Of a DNA stretch of 12,369 nt, positions 1-7,630 are shown piece after piece. The DNA is from Nitrososphaerales archaeon TH5893 (lineage in GTDB: Archaea; Thermoproteota; Nitrososphaeria; Nitrososphaerales; Nitrososphaeraceae): positions 1-12,369 of the forward strand of contig JAATVT010000073.1 in the NCBI GenBank assembly GCA_014523685.1, read 5' to 3'. Both the position numbers and the translations under genes were made by a program. The notes under the pieces are model-generated. The model was not told where the DNA came from. It was given only the letters and a program-made list of their open reading frames with translations, and searched no databases. Every line of letters begins with the position of its first letter. The stretch's first letter is position 1.

Positions 1-528
1 AATAACTTTATATTCTATACAAAAAGCGACGAAGGTTCTGATTTTGGTTCCCCTCAAAAACTAAGTAGTAACACAGGAATATCATACAAGCCAGAAATCA
101 TAGTGAAGGATGAATCAGTAACGGATAGTTTTACCTACAAGGCAAAAGATGCCAAGGGAGCTGAAAGTAATGTAGCTACTGTGGATGTGAATATGGATCC
201 AATCGATCAATCTACTTTGGAAGATGATACTAAAATTGTATCAGAAGACACAAGTCAAGAATTTGATATTACTTTACAAGCCAGCGATCCAGATAAAGAT
301 CCTATAGAATTTGAAATAGTAACGCCTCCATCAGAAGGGCGTTTAGAAAACTTTGATCCCAATTCCGGTACTGTAACCTACGTTCCAAATGAAAATGGTG
401 AAATAGACATACATTGGCACAATTACATAAATGGGAATGACAGAGTTATGACTAAAATTATAGATGCTGGCGAAGGTGAAAATACGGCATCAGTACAGAA
501 TAGCGATCCTTTTAAAACCCGACAATAA
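1..528 (+). CDS. Surface protein with cadherin/Ig-like repeats, C-terminal end (5' partial)
   Basis: The frame is open from base 1 to the TAA at 526-528, so the gene begins upstream of the window. The visible part holds the end of one repeat (SFTYKAKDAKGAESNVATV, about window residues 41-59) and one further repeat beginning near TLEDDTKIVSEDTSQ. The second repeat has the DPDKDPIEFEI, G..TYVPN and KIIDAGEGENTASV segments typical of Big_9/cadherin-like domains of secreted archaeal and bacterial adhesins. Such proteins are normally exported and act outside the cell. The last repeat carries a small extra segment (EIDIHWHN) between its YVPN strand and its GND turn. The protein stops about ten residues after the repeat (QNSDPFKTRQ), with no transmembrane anchor, sorting signal or Ser/Thr/Pro-rich linker. 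The true end may therefore be this short, or an ancestral longer protein has been cut. The family call is firm; the exact role is unknown. Confidence 0.75.
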   Translation, partial: NNFIFYTKSDEGSDFGSPQKLSSNTGISYKPEIIVKDESVTDSFTYKAKDAKGAESNVATVDVNMDPIDQSTLEDDTKIVSEDTSQEFDITLQASDPDKDPIEFEIVTPPSEGRLENFDPNSGTVTYVPNENGEIDIHWHNYINGNDRVMTKIIDAGEGENTASVQNSDPFKTRQ

Positions 529-628
529 TTATGAATTATTTCAGAAATGAATTTTGTATCATTAATCATTAGATAATTTAGAGAATACATTTCACACTTC
601 AATTATTGTTTTCGAATCTAAATAATTA

Positions 629-636
629 TTATAAAG
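629..636 (+). promoter_or_regulatory. Candidate TATA box for the 666 gene
   Basis: TTATAAAG lies about 30-36 nt upstream of the TTG at 666 in an AT-rich gap with no Shine-Dalgarno sequence. This fits an archaeal TATA element driving a leaderless or nearly leaderless transcript. AT-rich background makes chance matches common. Confidence 0.3.
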
Positions 637-665
637 TACAATTTCCTAATGCATAATGAATTTAT

Positions 666-1634
666 TTGTCGCAGATCAGATTCGGAATTGTCATTCCACA
701 AGGCTGGAGGAATGATTTACCCCAAACTTCAGCTAGATATCAATTCAAATATTCTAAAGATATCATCGTTGCCGCAGAAAGAAATGGTTTTGATTCAGTC
801 TATGCCTACGATCATTTTATACCCCACTATAGATATCCCAGTGCAGGAAGCTTTTTTGAATGCTTCACTCTGTTATCCGCTATCTCTTTGTATACAAAGA
901 AGTTAAAAATTGGTCAGATAGTGACTTGTAATTCTTACAGAAATCCAGCACTCCTCGCAAAGATGGTAGCCACATTAGATGTCATTACCAATGGACGCAC
1001 AGAAATCGGGATTGGAGCCGGTTGGTATCAAGAAGAATATAAGGCCTACGGTTACACCTATTTCTCAGACATAATTCGCATTTTACAACTGGAAGAATCA
1101 ATTCAAATCATAAAAAAATTGTGGACACAAAAAATTGCAAATTTCCGAGGAAAATATTATTCTGTTAACAGGGCTATTTGCTTTCCGAAACCCATTCAGA
1201 AACCTCATCCCACAATTATGGTAGGGGGTGCTGGTGAAAAATATTTGTTAAAAGTAGTTGCCAAATATGCCGATAGATATAATCTTTATTTTGGAACACC
1301 TCAAAAGATGGAAAGGAAAATAAATATTTTAAAAGACTACAATACCAAAAATAGGGAAATAGAATATTCAATTGTACTTCCCTGTTTAATTGTTGATAAT
1401 GATGAGGAAATAGAAAAGATCGTAAAGAAAATGAAGAAAGGAAATATGACTATAGACCAGTTTAAGAAATCAGCGGCTGGGGGATTGACTGTTGGAACCA
1501 TTGATGATATCATAAATGGAATATCGCAGTACGTGAACATAGGAGTTACCCATTTCATATTTCATTTTTTGCATCTTGATCAAACAGTCCTCAAGAAATT
1601 TTCACGGATAGTCAAAATAGCAAAAACAATATGA
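666..1634 (+). CDS. LLM-class F420-dependent oxidoreductase
   Basis: This 322-residue protein belongs to the bacterial luciferase-like monooxygenase superfamily, in the branch of single-component enzymes that use coenzyme F420. It starts with a (beta/alpha)8 first strand, RFGIVIPQGW (residues 5-14). It continues with NGFDSVYAYDHF (40-51), the core GRTEIGIGAGWYQEEYKAYGY (110-130), FRGKYYSV (160-167) and the C-terminal phosphate/cofactor segment KPHPTIMVGGAGEKYLLKVVAKYADRYN (179-206). Length is normal for the family. The protein is soluble and cytosolic, and its substrate cannot be deduced. The start is TTG, chosen because the family's conserved first strand begins three residues later and the two ATGs at 649 and 656 are out of frame. 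It is followed 73 nt downstream by the M20 peptidase gene on the same strand, with no evidence of a shared pathway. Confidence 0.85.
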   Translation: MSQIRFGIVIPQGWRNDLPQTSARYQFKYSKDIIVAAERNGFDSVYAYDHFIPHYRYPSAGSFFECFTLLSAISLYTKKLKIGQIVTCNSYRNPALLAKMVATLDVITNGRTEIGIGAGWYQEEYKAYGYTYFSDIIRILQLEESIQIIKKLWTQKIANFRGKYYSVNRAICFPKPIQKPHPTIMVGGAGEKYLLKVVAKYADRYNLYFGTPQKMERKINILKDYNTKNREIEYSIVLPCLIVDNDEEIEKIVKKMKKGNMTIDQFKKSAAGGLTVGTIDDIINGISQYVNIGVTHFIFHFLHLDQTVLKKFSRIVKIAKTI

Positions 1635-1707
1635 TAGCAAGTATTTGATGAATTAGTTTTAGTAAACAGAATATTTAATTTCATGTTTATTTGAATTTTA
1701 TCTTAGT

Positions 1708-3081
1708 TTGACAATAATTGAATCAAGAGTTGAATCAGAAATTGACACACTTACCTCACAGCTGCAGCAACTAATTCGGGTTCCTAGTGTATCTGCAAAA
1801 AAACAATTGACGATTACAAAATGTGCAGAACTAGTTTCTGAAATAATGTCTAAGGCTGGAATAAAATCTGAGTTACTGAAATTAGATTACAATTCAGAAG
1901 AAATTGCCCCAGTTGTATATGGAGAGGTTAAATCCAAAAATAACCCGGATGGAAAAACTATCCTATTTTATAATCATTATGATGTACAGCCTCCAGAACC
2001 AATTGAATTGTGGGACGATGATCCATTCAGTGGAAAAATAGATGGCAATTTAATTTTTGGTAGAGGTGCATCTGATGACAAGGGTGAATTAATTACGAGA
2101 ATAAAGGCAGTACAATATTTTCTCGATGAGACCGGGGACGTTCCCTGCAACGTCAAGTTTATTATAGAAGGTGAGGAAGAGGTCGGTAGTTCTCATCTCG
2201 AAAAATATTTGATAAAATATAGGCAAAAATTCTCCTGCGATGCAACAATTTGGGAATTTGGGTACATCGATGAGAACGAAACACCAATAATCAGTCTAGG
2301 AATGAAAGGATTGCTTTGTGTAGAATTACATGCTATTTGCGCCAATGCAGATCTTCATTCTAGTTTGGCAGTCCTAGTTGAAAATCCTGCCTGGCGTCTT
2401 GTTCATGCACTAAAAACCATACGAGATGAGAATGGAACGATAACTATCAATAACTGGCATGAGGATATTCGGGATTTTTTACCCGAGGAATTGGAATGCA
2501 TTAAACAAGAGGATTTTGATGTTTCAGACTTTAAAAAAAATTATGGACTAAGCAACATATTCAACGAAAATGATACTGAAAAAATGAAAAAAGCGTCCGT
2601 AGGAGGGGTAACATCTAATATTAGCGGTTTGTTTTCGGGTTATATTGGTGAGGGCTCGAAAACTGTACTGCCGAGTAAAGCTATGGCAAAACTTGACTTC
2701 AGACTCGTCCCCGATATGATGCCCGAAAAACAATTTGAGTTGCTAAGGGACCATCTTGATAGCAATGGATTCAAGGACATACAACTGAAATTTTTGAGCG
2801 GTGAACCTGCATGTAGAATCCCAGTAAATAATGAATTTGTGAAATTGGTTGAAATGTGTGCCAGAGAAGAATATGGTAAGGTTGTTAAAAGTATTTCTTC
2901 AGCAGGCACAGGACCTATGTGGTATTTTAATCAAATATTGAAATGCCCGTGCGTTGGTATTGGCTGTACTTACAAATATAGTAGAATTCATTCACCAAAT
3001 GAATTTGCTCGAATAGACTTAATTAAAAAGACGACAAAGTGCATTGGAAATATTATGGAAAAATTTGGACAGCTTGGGTAA
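1708..3081 (+). CDS. M20-family zinc metallopeptidase (dipeptidase/deacylase type)
   Basis: The 457-residue protein is a cytosolic M20/M25/M40 metallohydrolase that cleaves small peptides or N-acyl amino acids with two metal ions. The first metal site is in NHYDVQPPEP (His90, with Asp92 supporting). The bridging aspartate is in GRGASDDKG (Asp123). The catalytic and metal glutamates are in IEGEEEVGS (Glu157, Glu158), and the last metal histidine is in IHSPNEF (His428). The dimerisation/lid domain lies between about residues 200 and 320 and carries HSS (His217-Ser219). Every expected catalytic residue is present, so the enzyme should be active. The start is TTG at 1708; no in-frame ATG or GTG is available just upstream and there is no Shine-Dalgarno sequence. 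The plus-strand neighbours are spaced at 73 and 93 nt, so separate promoters are plausible. The precise substrate is unknown. Confidence 0.88.
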   Translation: MTIIESRVESEIDTLTSQLQQLIRVPSVSAKKQLTITKCAELVSEIMSKAGIKSELLKLDYNSEEIAPVVYGEVKSKNNPDGKTILFYNHYDVQPPEPIELWDDDPFSGKIDGNLIFGRGASDDKGELITRIKAVQYFLDETGDVPCNVKFIIEGEEEVGSSHLEKYLIKYRQKFSCDATIWEFGYIDENETPIISLGMKGLLCVELHAICANADLHSSLAVLVENPAWRLVHALKTIRDENGTITINNWHEDIRDFLPEELECIKQEDFDVSDFKKNYGLSNIFNENDTEKMKKASVGGVTSNISGLFSGYIGEGSKTVLPSKAMAKLDFRLVPDMMPEKQFELLRDHLDSNGFKDIQLKFLSGEPACRIPVNNEFVKLVEMCAREEYGKVVKSISSAGTGPMWYFNQILKCPCVGIGCTYKYSRIHSPNEFARIDLIKKTTKCIGNIMEKFGQLG

Positions 3082-3140
3082 AATTACCAGTCAAAAAGTA
3101 TCGAAAACATTAGCATTTTAGAAGATAAATTATTTGAAAT

Positions 3141-3149
3141 AAATATTAA
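3141..3149 (+). promoter_or_regulatory. Candidate TATA box for the zinc-ribbon gene
   Basis: AAATATTAA is centred about 30 nt upstream of the ATG at 3175, the spacing expected for a leaderless archaeal transcript. No Shine-Dalgarno sequence is seen before that ATG. This is weak evidence in AT-rich sequence. Confidence 0.3.
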
Positions 3150-3174
3150 TGACATCAATTAACTCAATAAAATA

Positions 3175-3348
3175 ATGACAATGAATTGTCCCTCATGCGG
3201 TACATTGATGATATGGCTGAATGGTTCTATAGTTCATGATCAACAGATCAATTACTATGAATGCAGAAATTGTAAAATAAAACTAAATACTCTATCTGAT
3301 GGTACTTATGAAATAACTGAGCAGGACAAGGAACAGAAAGTAGAATAA
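3175..3348 (+). CDS. Small zinc-ribbon protein (57 aa)
   Basis: This short gene in the gap between the peptidase and the lyase encodes 57 residues. It has two CxxC knuckles, CPSC (Cys5-Cys8) and CRNC (Cys30-Cys33), separated by 21 residues, the classic layout of a single zinc ribbon. The second knuckle is preceded by YYE, as in many zinc ribbons. A charged tail rich in Glu, Lys and Gln follows (residues 46-57). Two in-frame ATGs are possible, 3175 and 3181; the second would give 55 residues. Proteins of this kind bind nucleic acid or another protein, but no specific role can be assigned. It lies 31 nt upstream of the lyase gene on the same strand and could be co-transcribed with it. The regular spacing of the cysteines makes a chance open frame unlikely. 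Confidence 0.75.
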   Translation: MTMNCPSCGTLMIWLNGSIVHDQQINYYECRNCKIKLNTLSDGTYEITEQDKEQKVE

Positions 3349-3358
3349 ATAAATAAAT
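3344..3358 (+). promoter_or_regulatory. Candidate TATA element for the lyase gene
   Basis: The run AATAAATAAATAAAT overlaps the stop codon of the zinc-ribbon gene. It is centred roughly 25-30 nt before the ATG at 3380, with no Shine-Dalgarno sequence between. It could serve as a TATA element for a leaderless lyase transcript. Confidence 0.3.
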
Positions 3359-3379
3359 CTGGAAAACTTAGACAAAATA

Positions 3380-4252
3380 ATGAGTTTGGATAAGAAAAGA
3401 TTACTAAAAGAGAAAATAAACGAAAGAAATGAGATTATAATTCTTCCCGGGGTTTTCGACGCATTAAGTGCGAAGGTTGCCGAGAATGCTGGATTTGAGG
3501 CAATGTTTCAGACGGGATATGGATCTGCTGCGTCCTTATTAGGAATGCCGGATTTTGGTTTTCTAAATGCAGGAGAGAATATTGAGAATGCGAGAAGAAT
3601 AATCAGATCCGTTGATCTTCCCGTCATAGTTGATGTAGACACTGGGTATGGTAATCCTCTTACTGTCTGGAAAATAGTAAATGATTTAATTGCCTATGGA
3701 GCAGCTGGGATCTTTCTTGAGGATCAGGTTTGGCCAAAAAGATGTGGTCATATGCGTGGCAAAGAAGTAATTGGAGTTGGTGAATATATCCAAAAGCTTA
3801 GAGCTGCAGTTACAGCAAGCGAAAATAAGAACTTTGTAATAGTAGCAAGAACAGATGCACGAGCGCCTTTGGGTCTTGATGAAGCAATAGAAAGAGGAAA
3901 AATGTATCGTAAGGAGGGAGCGGATGTTGTCTTTGTAGAAGCACCTCAAACCGAAGGCGAGCTTCGTGAGATTCCTAAAAAAATTGATGCTCCATTATTG
4001 GCTAACATGATAGAAAACGGTGTAACCCCTACTTTTTCTGCTGATGAATTGAAAAACATGGGATATAACATGGTAGTCTTTCCACTTTCAGGATTGTACG
4101 GAGCAACGTATGCAATGAAGAAAATTTTCTCTCAACTTAAAAGAGACGGAACAACAAAGGGTTGCATGGACATGATGCTTGATTTTAACGAATTTAATGA
4201 TCTAGTAGAATTATCAAAGTTCATGCAAATGGAGAAGAAGTATCAAAGCTGA
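3380..4252 (+). CDS. Isocitrate lyase/PEP mutase superfamily C-C lyase (methylisocitrate-lyase-like)
   Basis: The 290-residue cytosolic enzyme has the fold and length of methylisocitrate lyase PrpB and its relatives. Landmarks in order are LPGVFDALSA (22-31), TGYGSAASLLG (45-55), the metal-binding VDVDTGYGN (Asp85 and Asp87), FLEDQ (Glu114), the catalytic KRCGH (Cys122), ARTDA (Arg157), FVEAP (Glu187) and LLANMIENG (206-214). The KRCGH loop is the hallmark of true 2-methylisocitrate, isocitrate and dimethylmalate lyases, which split a C-C bond to release pyruvate, glyoxylate or a similar acid. PEP mutases carry EDKxxxKxxS instead. The exact substrate is open, because no methylcitrate synthase or dehydratase gene is in view. 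The start is ATG and looks leaderless. It converges with the membrane protein gene across a 67-bp gap. Confidence 0.88.
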   Translation: MSLDKKRLLKEKINERNEIIILPGVFDALSAKVAENAGFEAMFQTGYGSAASLLGMPDFGFLNAGENIENARRIIRSVDLPVIVDVDTGYGNPLTVWKIVNDLIAYGAAGIFLEDQVWPKRCGHMRGKEVIGVGEYIQKLRAAVTASENKNFVIVARTDARAPLGLDEAIERGKMYRKEGADVVFVEAPQTEGELREIPKKIDAPLLANMIENGVTPTFSADELKNMGYNMVVFPLSGLYGATYAMKKIFSQLKRDGTTKGCMDMMLDFNEFNDLVELSKFMQMEKKYQS

Positions 4253-4319
4253 AAATATCTTTACAGTATTACGACAAAAATTATCTCCAGCTAATGAAAA
4301 TTAATTAATTATAACCTTT
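4253..4319. terminator. Convergent intergenic gap, probable oligo-T termination on both strands
   Basis: This 67-bp AT-rich gap separates two convergent genes. The plus strand meets CCTTTTTATT at its downstream end (about 4315-4324), and the minus strand meets a TTTTTG run (complement of 4274-4279). Archaeal RNA polymerase can stop at such oligo-T runs. No stable hairpin is seen, so this rests only on T-runs and gene orientation. Confidence 0.3.
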
Positions 4320-5789
4320 TTATTCGATGCGTTTTAAATGATAAAGGGAATAATCGCTATTATTAAAAGATAAGTTTGATGAATAATTCTGCAATTGATG
4401 TGTTACTATATTAGAATCAAGCAAATAAAATTCACTATATTTGTTTGAATTTAGTATGTCTGTAATGTTATCAGAAAATAGAAAAGCCCTATTTTCTAAT
4501 CCTAATTCCATCCACCCTCTTAAATGCTTACTACCCAATATTCTAGACCCTGATGACGTATTATTATTATTATTAATCCAGTCAATTATTGACAGAAGCG
4601 ATTCTGATTCTGGTAAAGAGATGGAGTTATATTGCATGGTCAGAGGACCATAGTGACTGATATATGCATGGAAGGCTCCATAGACGTTAAGGTAGGAGTT
4701 ATTTGGACTCATAGCAAAAGCAGATCCCAGAAATACAAATGGAATGAGAATCACGAGGTAATAGTTTAATTTTTTACGAGATACTGCAATGCGCTTGTTC
4801 TCAATCAATAATACAAATCCGTATCCTGAAAACAATGAAAGAAAGATGCTAAATATTGTAATCCATCTATCTGGTAGAAATGCCGATGTGTTTGGAAATA
4901 ATAACCAGGTAAATGAACCTATTAACGCTATAAAAAAAGGGATCTTAAAGATGCCTAACTTTGATTTTAATAAGCCCACCAATCCTGCAGGTAGTAAAAT
5001 TGCGTTCATTACTAAAAATAGAACAAATAAATTTACCGGACTGTAGAATTCATCTATTTTATCTTTATTACCTGCTAGCTCTATATTCGATGAAATATTT
5101 TCAAAATTTGTTGCAAGTGAGATACCATAAACTATTGTTATCAACATTGCAATTAATGCTAATGCTTTTTGTCTTTTCACAAAAGAAGATGCTATGAGAC
5201 TCAAAGATAAGAGGAGACCTATCATTCTGTCTGCAAGTACCGTAAAAATACTTAAAGTTACAATTACTGCCATCATTTTTTTAGATAAATTTGGAACTCT
5301 AGAGACGCATAATAAACAAAAGAATGTTATAGTTAATGCAAACATGTCTTTATGAAGGTCCCATGATGTCCTCAGTACTGATACCTGGAATATTACAAAT
5401 ATTGACACGAACAGACTTTGTAGATTATTAAGGTGTAAGAGATTCCTTGATATTGAAAATACAACTACCGAAAATAGTCCGAAGATGAGTACTATTGATG
5501 AAGTTATAACTATTCTTGGGTCAACATGCAAAAGCCATGATATTGTATGTAGTAATGATATGTAAAAGGGGAATTGATTTGATATTTCCAGCCAATGATC
5601 ATCAAAATTTTTCAAAATAGGCAAATAGTAGTTTATTACATCATATCCAATAGGATAAGGGTATGCTAATATTTCTGGGATAAGTCTTAGAATAACTGCT
5701 ATTGAAAAAACAACTAGATATGAATATTTTTGGTTATCAATAATACCGTTTTTTACCTGCAATAAAGAAGCTTTATTCACATGTTTCAT
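4320..5789 (-). CDS. Polytopic membrane protein, probable GT-C-type glycosyltransferase
   Basis: The 489-residue protein has about 11-12 hydrophobic spans between residues 23 and 361 (for example 23-42, 95-114, 123-140, 171-204, 208-225, 250-272, 282-299, 307-329 and 342-361), followed by a hydrophilic C-terminal domain (362-489). The first extramembrane loop carries PIGYDVINYYLP (46-57), in the place where GT-C enzymes have their acidic catalytic motif. A second short loop has WDLHKDMFAL (143-152). This layout matches lipid-phosphosugar-dependent glycosyltransferases of the PMT/ArnT/STT3-like class, which act on the outer face of the membrane. The tail includes five consecutive Asn residues encoded by an (AAT)5 repeat. 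The start is ATG with no clear Shine-Dalgarno sequence. Its neighbours are glycan enzymes, which supports but does not prove the call; a flippase or polymerase is an alternative. Confidence 0.6.
   Translation of the reverse strand: MKHVNKASLLQVKNGIIDNQKYSYLVVFSIAVILRLIPEILAYPYPIGYDVINYYLPILKNFDDHWLEISNQFPFYISLLHTISWLLHVDPRIVITSSIVLIFGLFSVVVFSISRNLLHLNNLQSLFVSIFVIFQVSVLRTSWDLHKDMFALTITFFCLLCVSRVPNLSKKMMAVIVTLSIFTVLADRMIGLLLSLSLIASSFVKRQKALALIAMLITIVYGISLATNFENISSNIELAGNKDKIDEFYSPVNLFVLFLVMNAILLPAGLVGLLKSKLGIFKIPFFIALIGSFTWLLFPNTSAFLPDRWITIFSIFLSLFSGYGFVLLIENKRIAVSRKKLNYYLVILIPFVFLGSAFAMSPNNSYLNVYGAFHAYISHYGPLTMQYNSISLPESESLLSIIDWINNNNNTSSGSRILGSKHLRGWMELGLENRAFLFSDNITDILNSNKYSEFYLLDSNIVTHQLQNYSSNLSFNNSDYSLYHLKRIE
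4560..4574 (-). repeat. (ATT)5 trinucleotide repeat coding for five Asn
   Basis: Five perfect copies of ATT on the plus strand read as AAT codons on the minus strand. They give the Asn run at about residues 407-411 in the soluble tail of the membrane protein. Change in copy number would keep the frame. Confidence 0.8.
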
Positions 5790-5899
5790 TTTGATTGTTT
5801 GCTTATTTCGTATGACGTACAGTTATTGAAAAATTTTTGGATGTAGATTACACTGTTTAGTATCCTTTCATCTTATTGCAGAAATGAATTACGTGATTT

Positions 5900-6319
5900 C
5901 ATTTAGGCTTTAGGGTTTCTTCTCTCTCCAGTCGAACTGCCGGTTTCAATCTAGATTCGCATTTATAAAATAAAAGAAAGAGGGTCCGTCTGAATAAGAT
6001 TCCTACGATTTTAAAAAATGAAGCAAAGAACGTAAGCCGGCATTGTAAACATCTCAAAAGTGAAGCTGTACTAAACACACTCCTTTGTTATTGGGACTGT
6101 ATTTGCTTTCTGAATGGATTAACCCGTATTGAAACGATAGAGTAATGAATCTTTAAAAACACGGTGACCACAGGAATAGAACTGGATGAAATAGCTTTTT
6201 ATGATTATATCCCGGCTGATTGCTTCATTAACTACAGCAGAGCGATTCGAAGGAAATAAGAGTTTAAAGATAATCAATGATCCCAAGTAATTTATTGTAG
6301 GGAAATATCATATTTTGCG
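5900..6319 (+). pseudogene. Decayed class-II glutamine amidotransferase domain of asparagine synthetase
   Basis: This gap is in the same reading frame as the downstream synthetase gene and, despite stops, still shows the order of landmarks of an AsnB N-terminal glutaminase. LGFRVSSLSS (from 5903) sits where GLGHRRLSIIDLSS is expected. LNKI lies 30 codons later, the spacing expected for NGEIYN. KNEAKNV...H.K..KSEAVLNTLL (6011-6085) matches the ELxxxGHxFxTxSDTEVLL block. YWDCICFLNGL (6089-6121) matches the GEDCVERLNGM block. IAFYDY (from 6191) and VIYCREISYF (6287-6316) match the FAFALYD and LIFASEIKAL blocks. Spacing is irregular between LNGL and AFYDY. In-frame stops are at 5966, 6143, 6146, 6257 and 6278. 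The N-terminal catalytic Cys and the HRGPDD region are not found, so the 5' end is gone or lies in the divergent gene. This call comes from reading by eye, not from a search. Confidence 0.5.
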
Positions 6320-7522
6320 TTGATTGATATTCGCAATATACTGACATTAAGATACGATCCTACTATTGAAATTAAATCTCCTATACCACAAGTTGACATT
6401 AATCAAATTAAGAATAGAAGAGTCGATACATATCCATCCGCCGAAGAAATAGAGAATGAATTGAGGGTGATTATAAGAGAAAACATATCCCGTCTTCATC
6501 CCAAAAGAATTTCACTTGCACTAAGTACAGGTATTGATTCTAATTTGATGCTCTCGTTAATAAGGAATGAGTATCCCAAATTAGATATCAAGTGTATTTC
6601 TGTGAGTTTTGATGAAACAAGTGAGGCAAATTATGCAAAAAAAATAGCTGAATCAATGGACACAGATTTTTATAATGTTACTGTTGATAACCCTCTTAAG
6701 GATTTACCATTATTAATAAGTATCATAAAGGAACCCAGATGGAATTTATACCAATATTACTATATAGAGAGATCAAAACAGTTCTCAAATGTTCTCTTTA
6801 CTGGTGACGGTGGAGACGAACTATTTGGTGGTTATACTTTCAGATACAACAAATTTCTGAGTTTGTTGAATCACGATAATGATTGGAAACATCGCGTCAG
6901 AACCTATCTAGATTGTCATGAAATGGATTGGATACCAAATCAGGAAAAACTTTTTGGAGAAAATGTTAGGTTCCATTGGGATACTATCTACTCGTTATTG
7001 ATAAAGTATTTTGACAATCAACTTGATCCCCTGGATCAGGTTTTTTTAGCGGATTACCATGGCAAACTAATCTATGATTTAATTCCAACTGATGACAAGT
7101 TTTTTAACCATTTTGGAGTGACTGGAAATTCTCCATTATTAGATCATAAAGTTATTGACATGGCGTTTAAAATTCCAGCTATTGCAAAATTCGATGTCAA
7201 AACAAACTTGGGAAAGATTCCGCTACGAAAAATTCTCTCTTCGTTAGAGGGTAGTAACGTATCTGATACAAATATCGGATTTGGAATGGATTTGAAAAAT
7301 CTATGGTCAATTAATGGTAAAGAAATTGTTAGGGCTACTCTTTCTAATGGAAGCATTTTCCGTGATAAAATAATCAGCGGCGATTTTTACAATCATATGA
7401 TAAAGATTATTGAGGAAACGCAAAATGTGAGATACATTAATAAAATGTTGCAGTTGCTAAGTCTTGAAATTTGGTACAAAATGTTCATCACATTTGAAGT
7501 AGGTTCAAATTATAAAATATAG
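6320..7522 (+). CDS. Asparagine-synthetase-type amidoligase, synthetase domain only
   Basis: The 400 residues cover only the ATP-pyrophosphatase (synthetase) half of an AsnB-like enzyme, which adenylates a carboxylate and amidates it. ILTLRYDP (7-14) matches the YLTLRYVP linker that follows the glutaminase in full-length enzymes. The PP-loop is LALSTGIDSN (66-75), with Thr in place of the first Gly of SGGxDS. TGDGGDELFGGY (161-172), SPLLDHKVIDMAFKIP (271-286), GKIPLRKIL (298-306) and GFGMDLKNLW (320-329) are all well kept. Full-length relatives have about 600 residues and begin with a catalytic Cys; here the start is TTG at 6320, with no better upstream start before the stop at 6278. It is either a free-standing ammonia-using form or the surviving half of a broken gene. 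In this glycan island it could amidate a sugar acid instead of making asparagine. Confidence 0.75.
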   Translation: MIDIRNILTLRYDPTIEIKSPIPQVDINQIKNRRVDTYPSAEEIENELRVIIRENISRLHPKRISLALSTGIDSNLMLSLIRNEYPKLDIKCISVSFDETSEANYAKKIAESMDTDFYNVTVDNPLKDLPLLISIIKEPRWNLYQYYYIERSKQFSNVLFTGDGGDELFGGYTFRYNKFLSLLNHDNDWKHRVRTYLDCHEMDWIPNQEKLFGENVRFHWDTIYSLLIKYFDNQLDPLDQVFLADYHGKLIYDLIPTDDKFFNHFGVTGNSPLLDHKVIDMAFKIPAIAKFDVKTNLGKIPLRKILSSLEGSNVSDTNIGFGMDLKNLWSINGKEIVRATLSNGSIFRDKIISGDFYNHMIKIIEETQNVRYINKMLQLLSLEIWYKMFITFEVGSNYKI

Positions 7523-7630
7523 TTTTTACGATGGAATTTAAAGAGCATTATTGGCAAACTTGAAATCCTTTACTTAACAGAATATTACACATAACATTTT
7601 TCAGTAGGTTCCCCGAATGACGCATCATCC

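Noticed and set aside
103..528. GTG at 103 as the start of the repeat protein
   Set aside because: The frame is open to base 1 and a repeat is already in progress, so 103 is internal.
540..551. 12-base match CAGAAATGAATT shared by the gaps near 543 and 5879
   Set aside because: Short, AT-rich and without flanking similarity, so chance is the best explanation.
649..906. Alternative plus-strand ORF starting at ATG 649
   Set aside because: It overlaps the LLM oxidoreductase in another frame and has no protein-like motifs; the 666 frame holds the full family signature.
3380..4252. PEP mutase for phosphonate synthesis
   Set aside because: The gating-loop motif is EDQVWPKRCGH, the lyase form, not EDKxxxKxxS of PEP mutases, and no phosphonopyruvate decarboxylase gene lies nearby.
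5790..6319. tRNA, insertion sequence or regulatory RNA in the divergent gap
   Set aside because: No cloverleaf, GGTTCRA T-loop, terminal inverted repeats or transposase motif was found; decayed glutaminase coding explains more of it.
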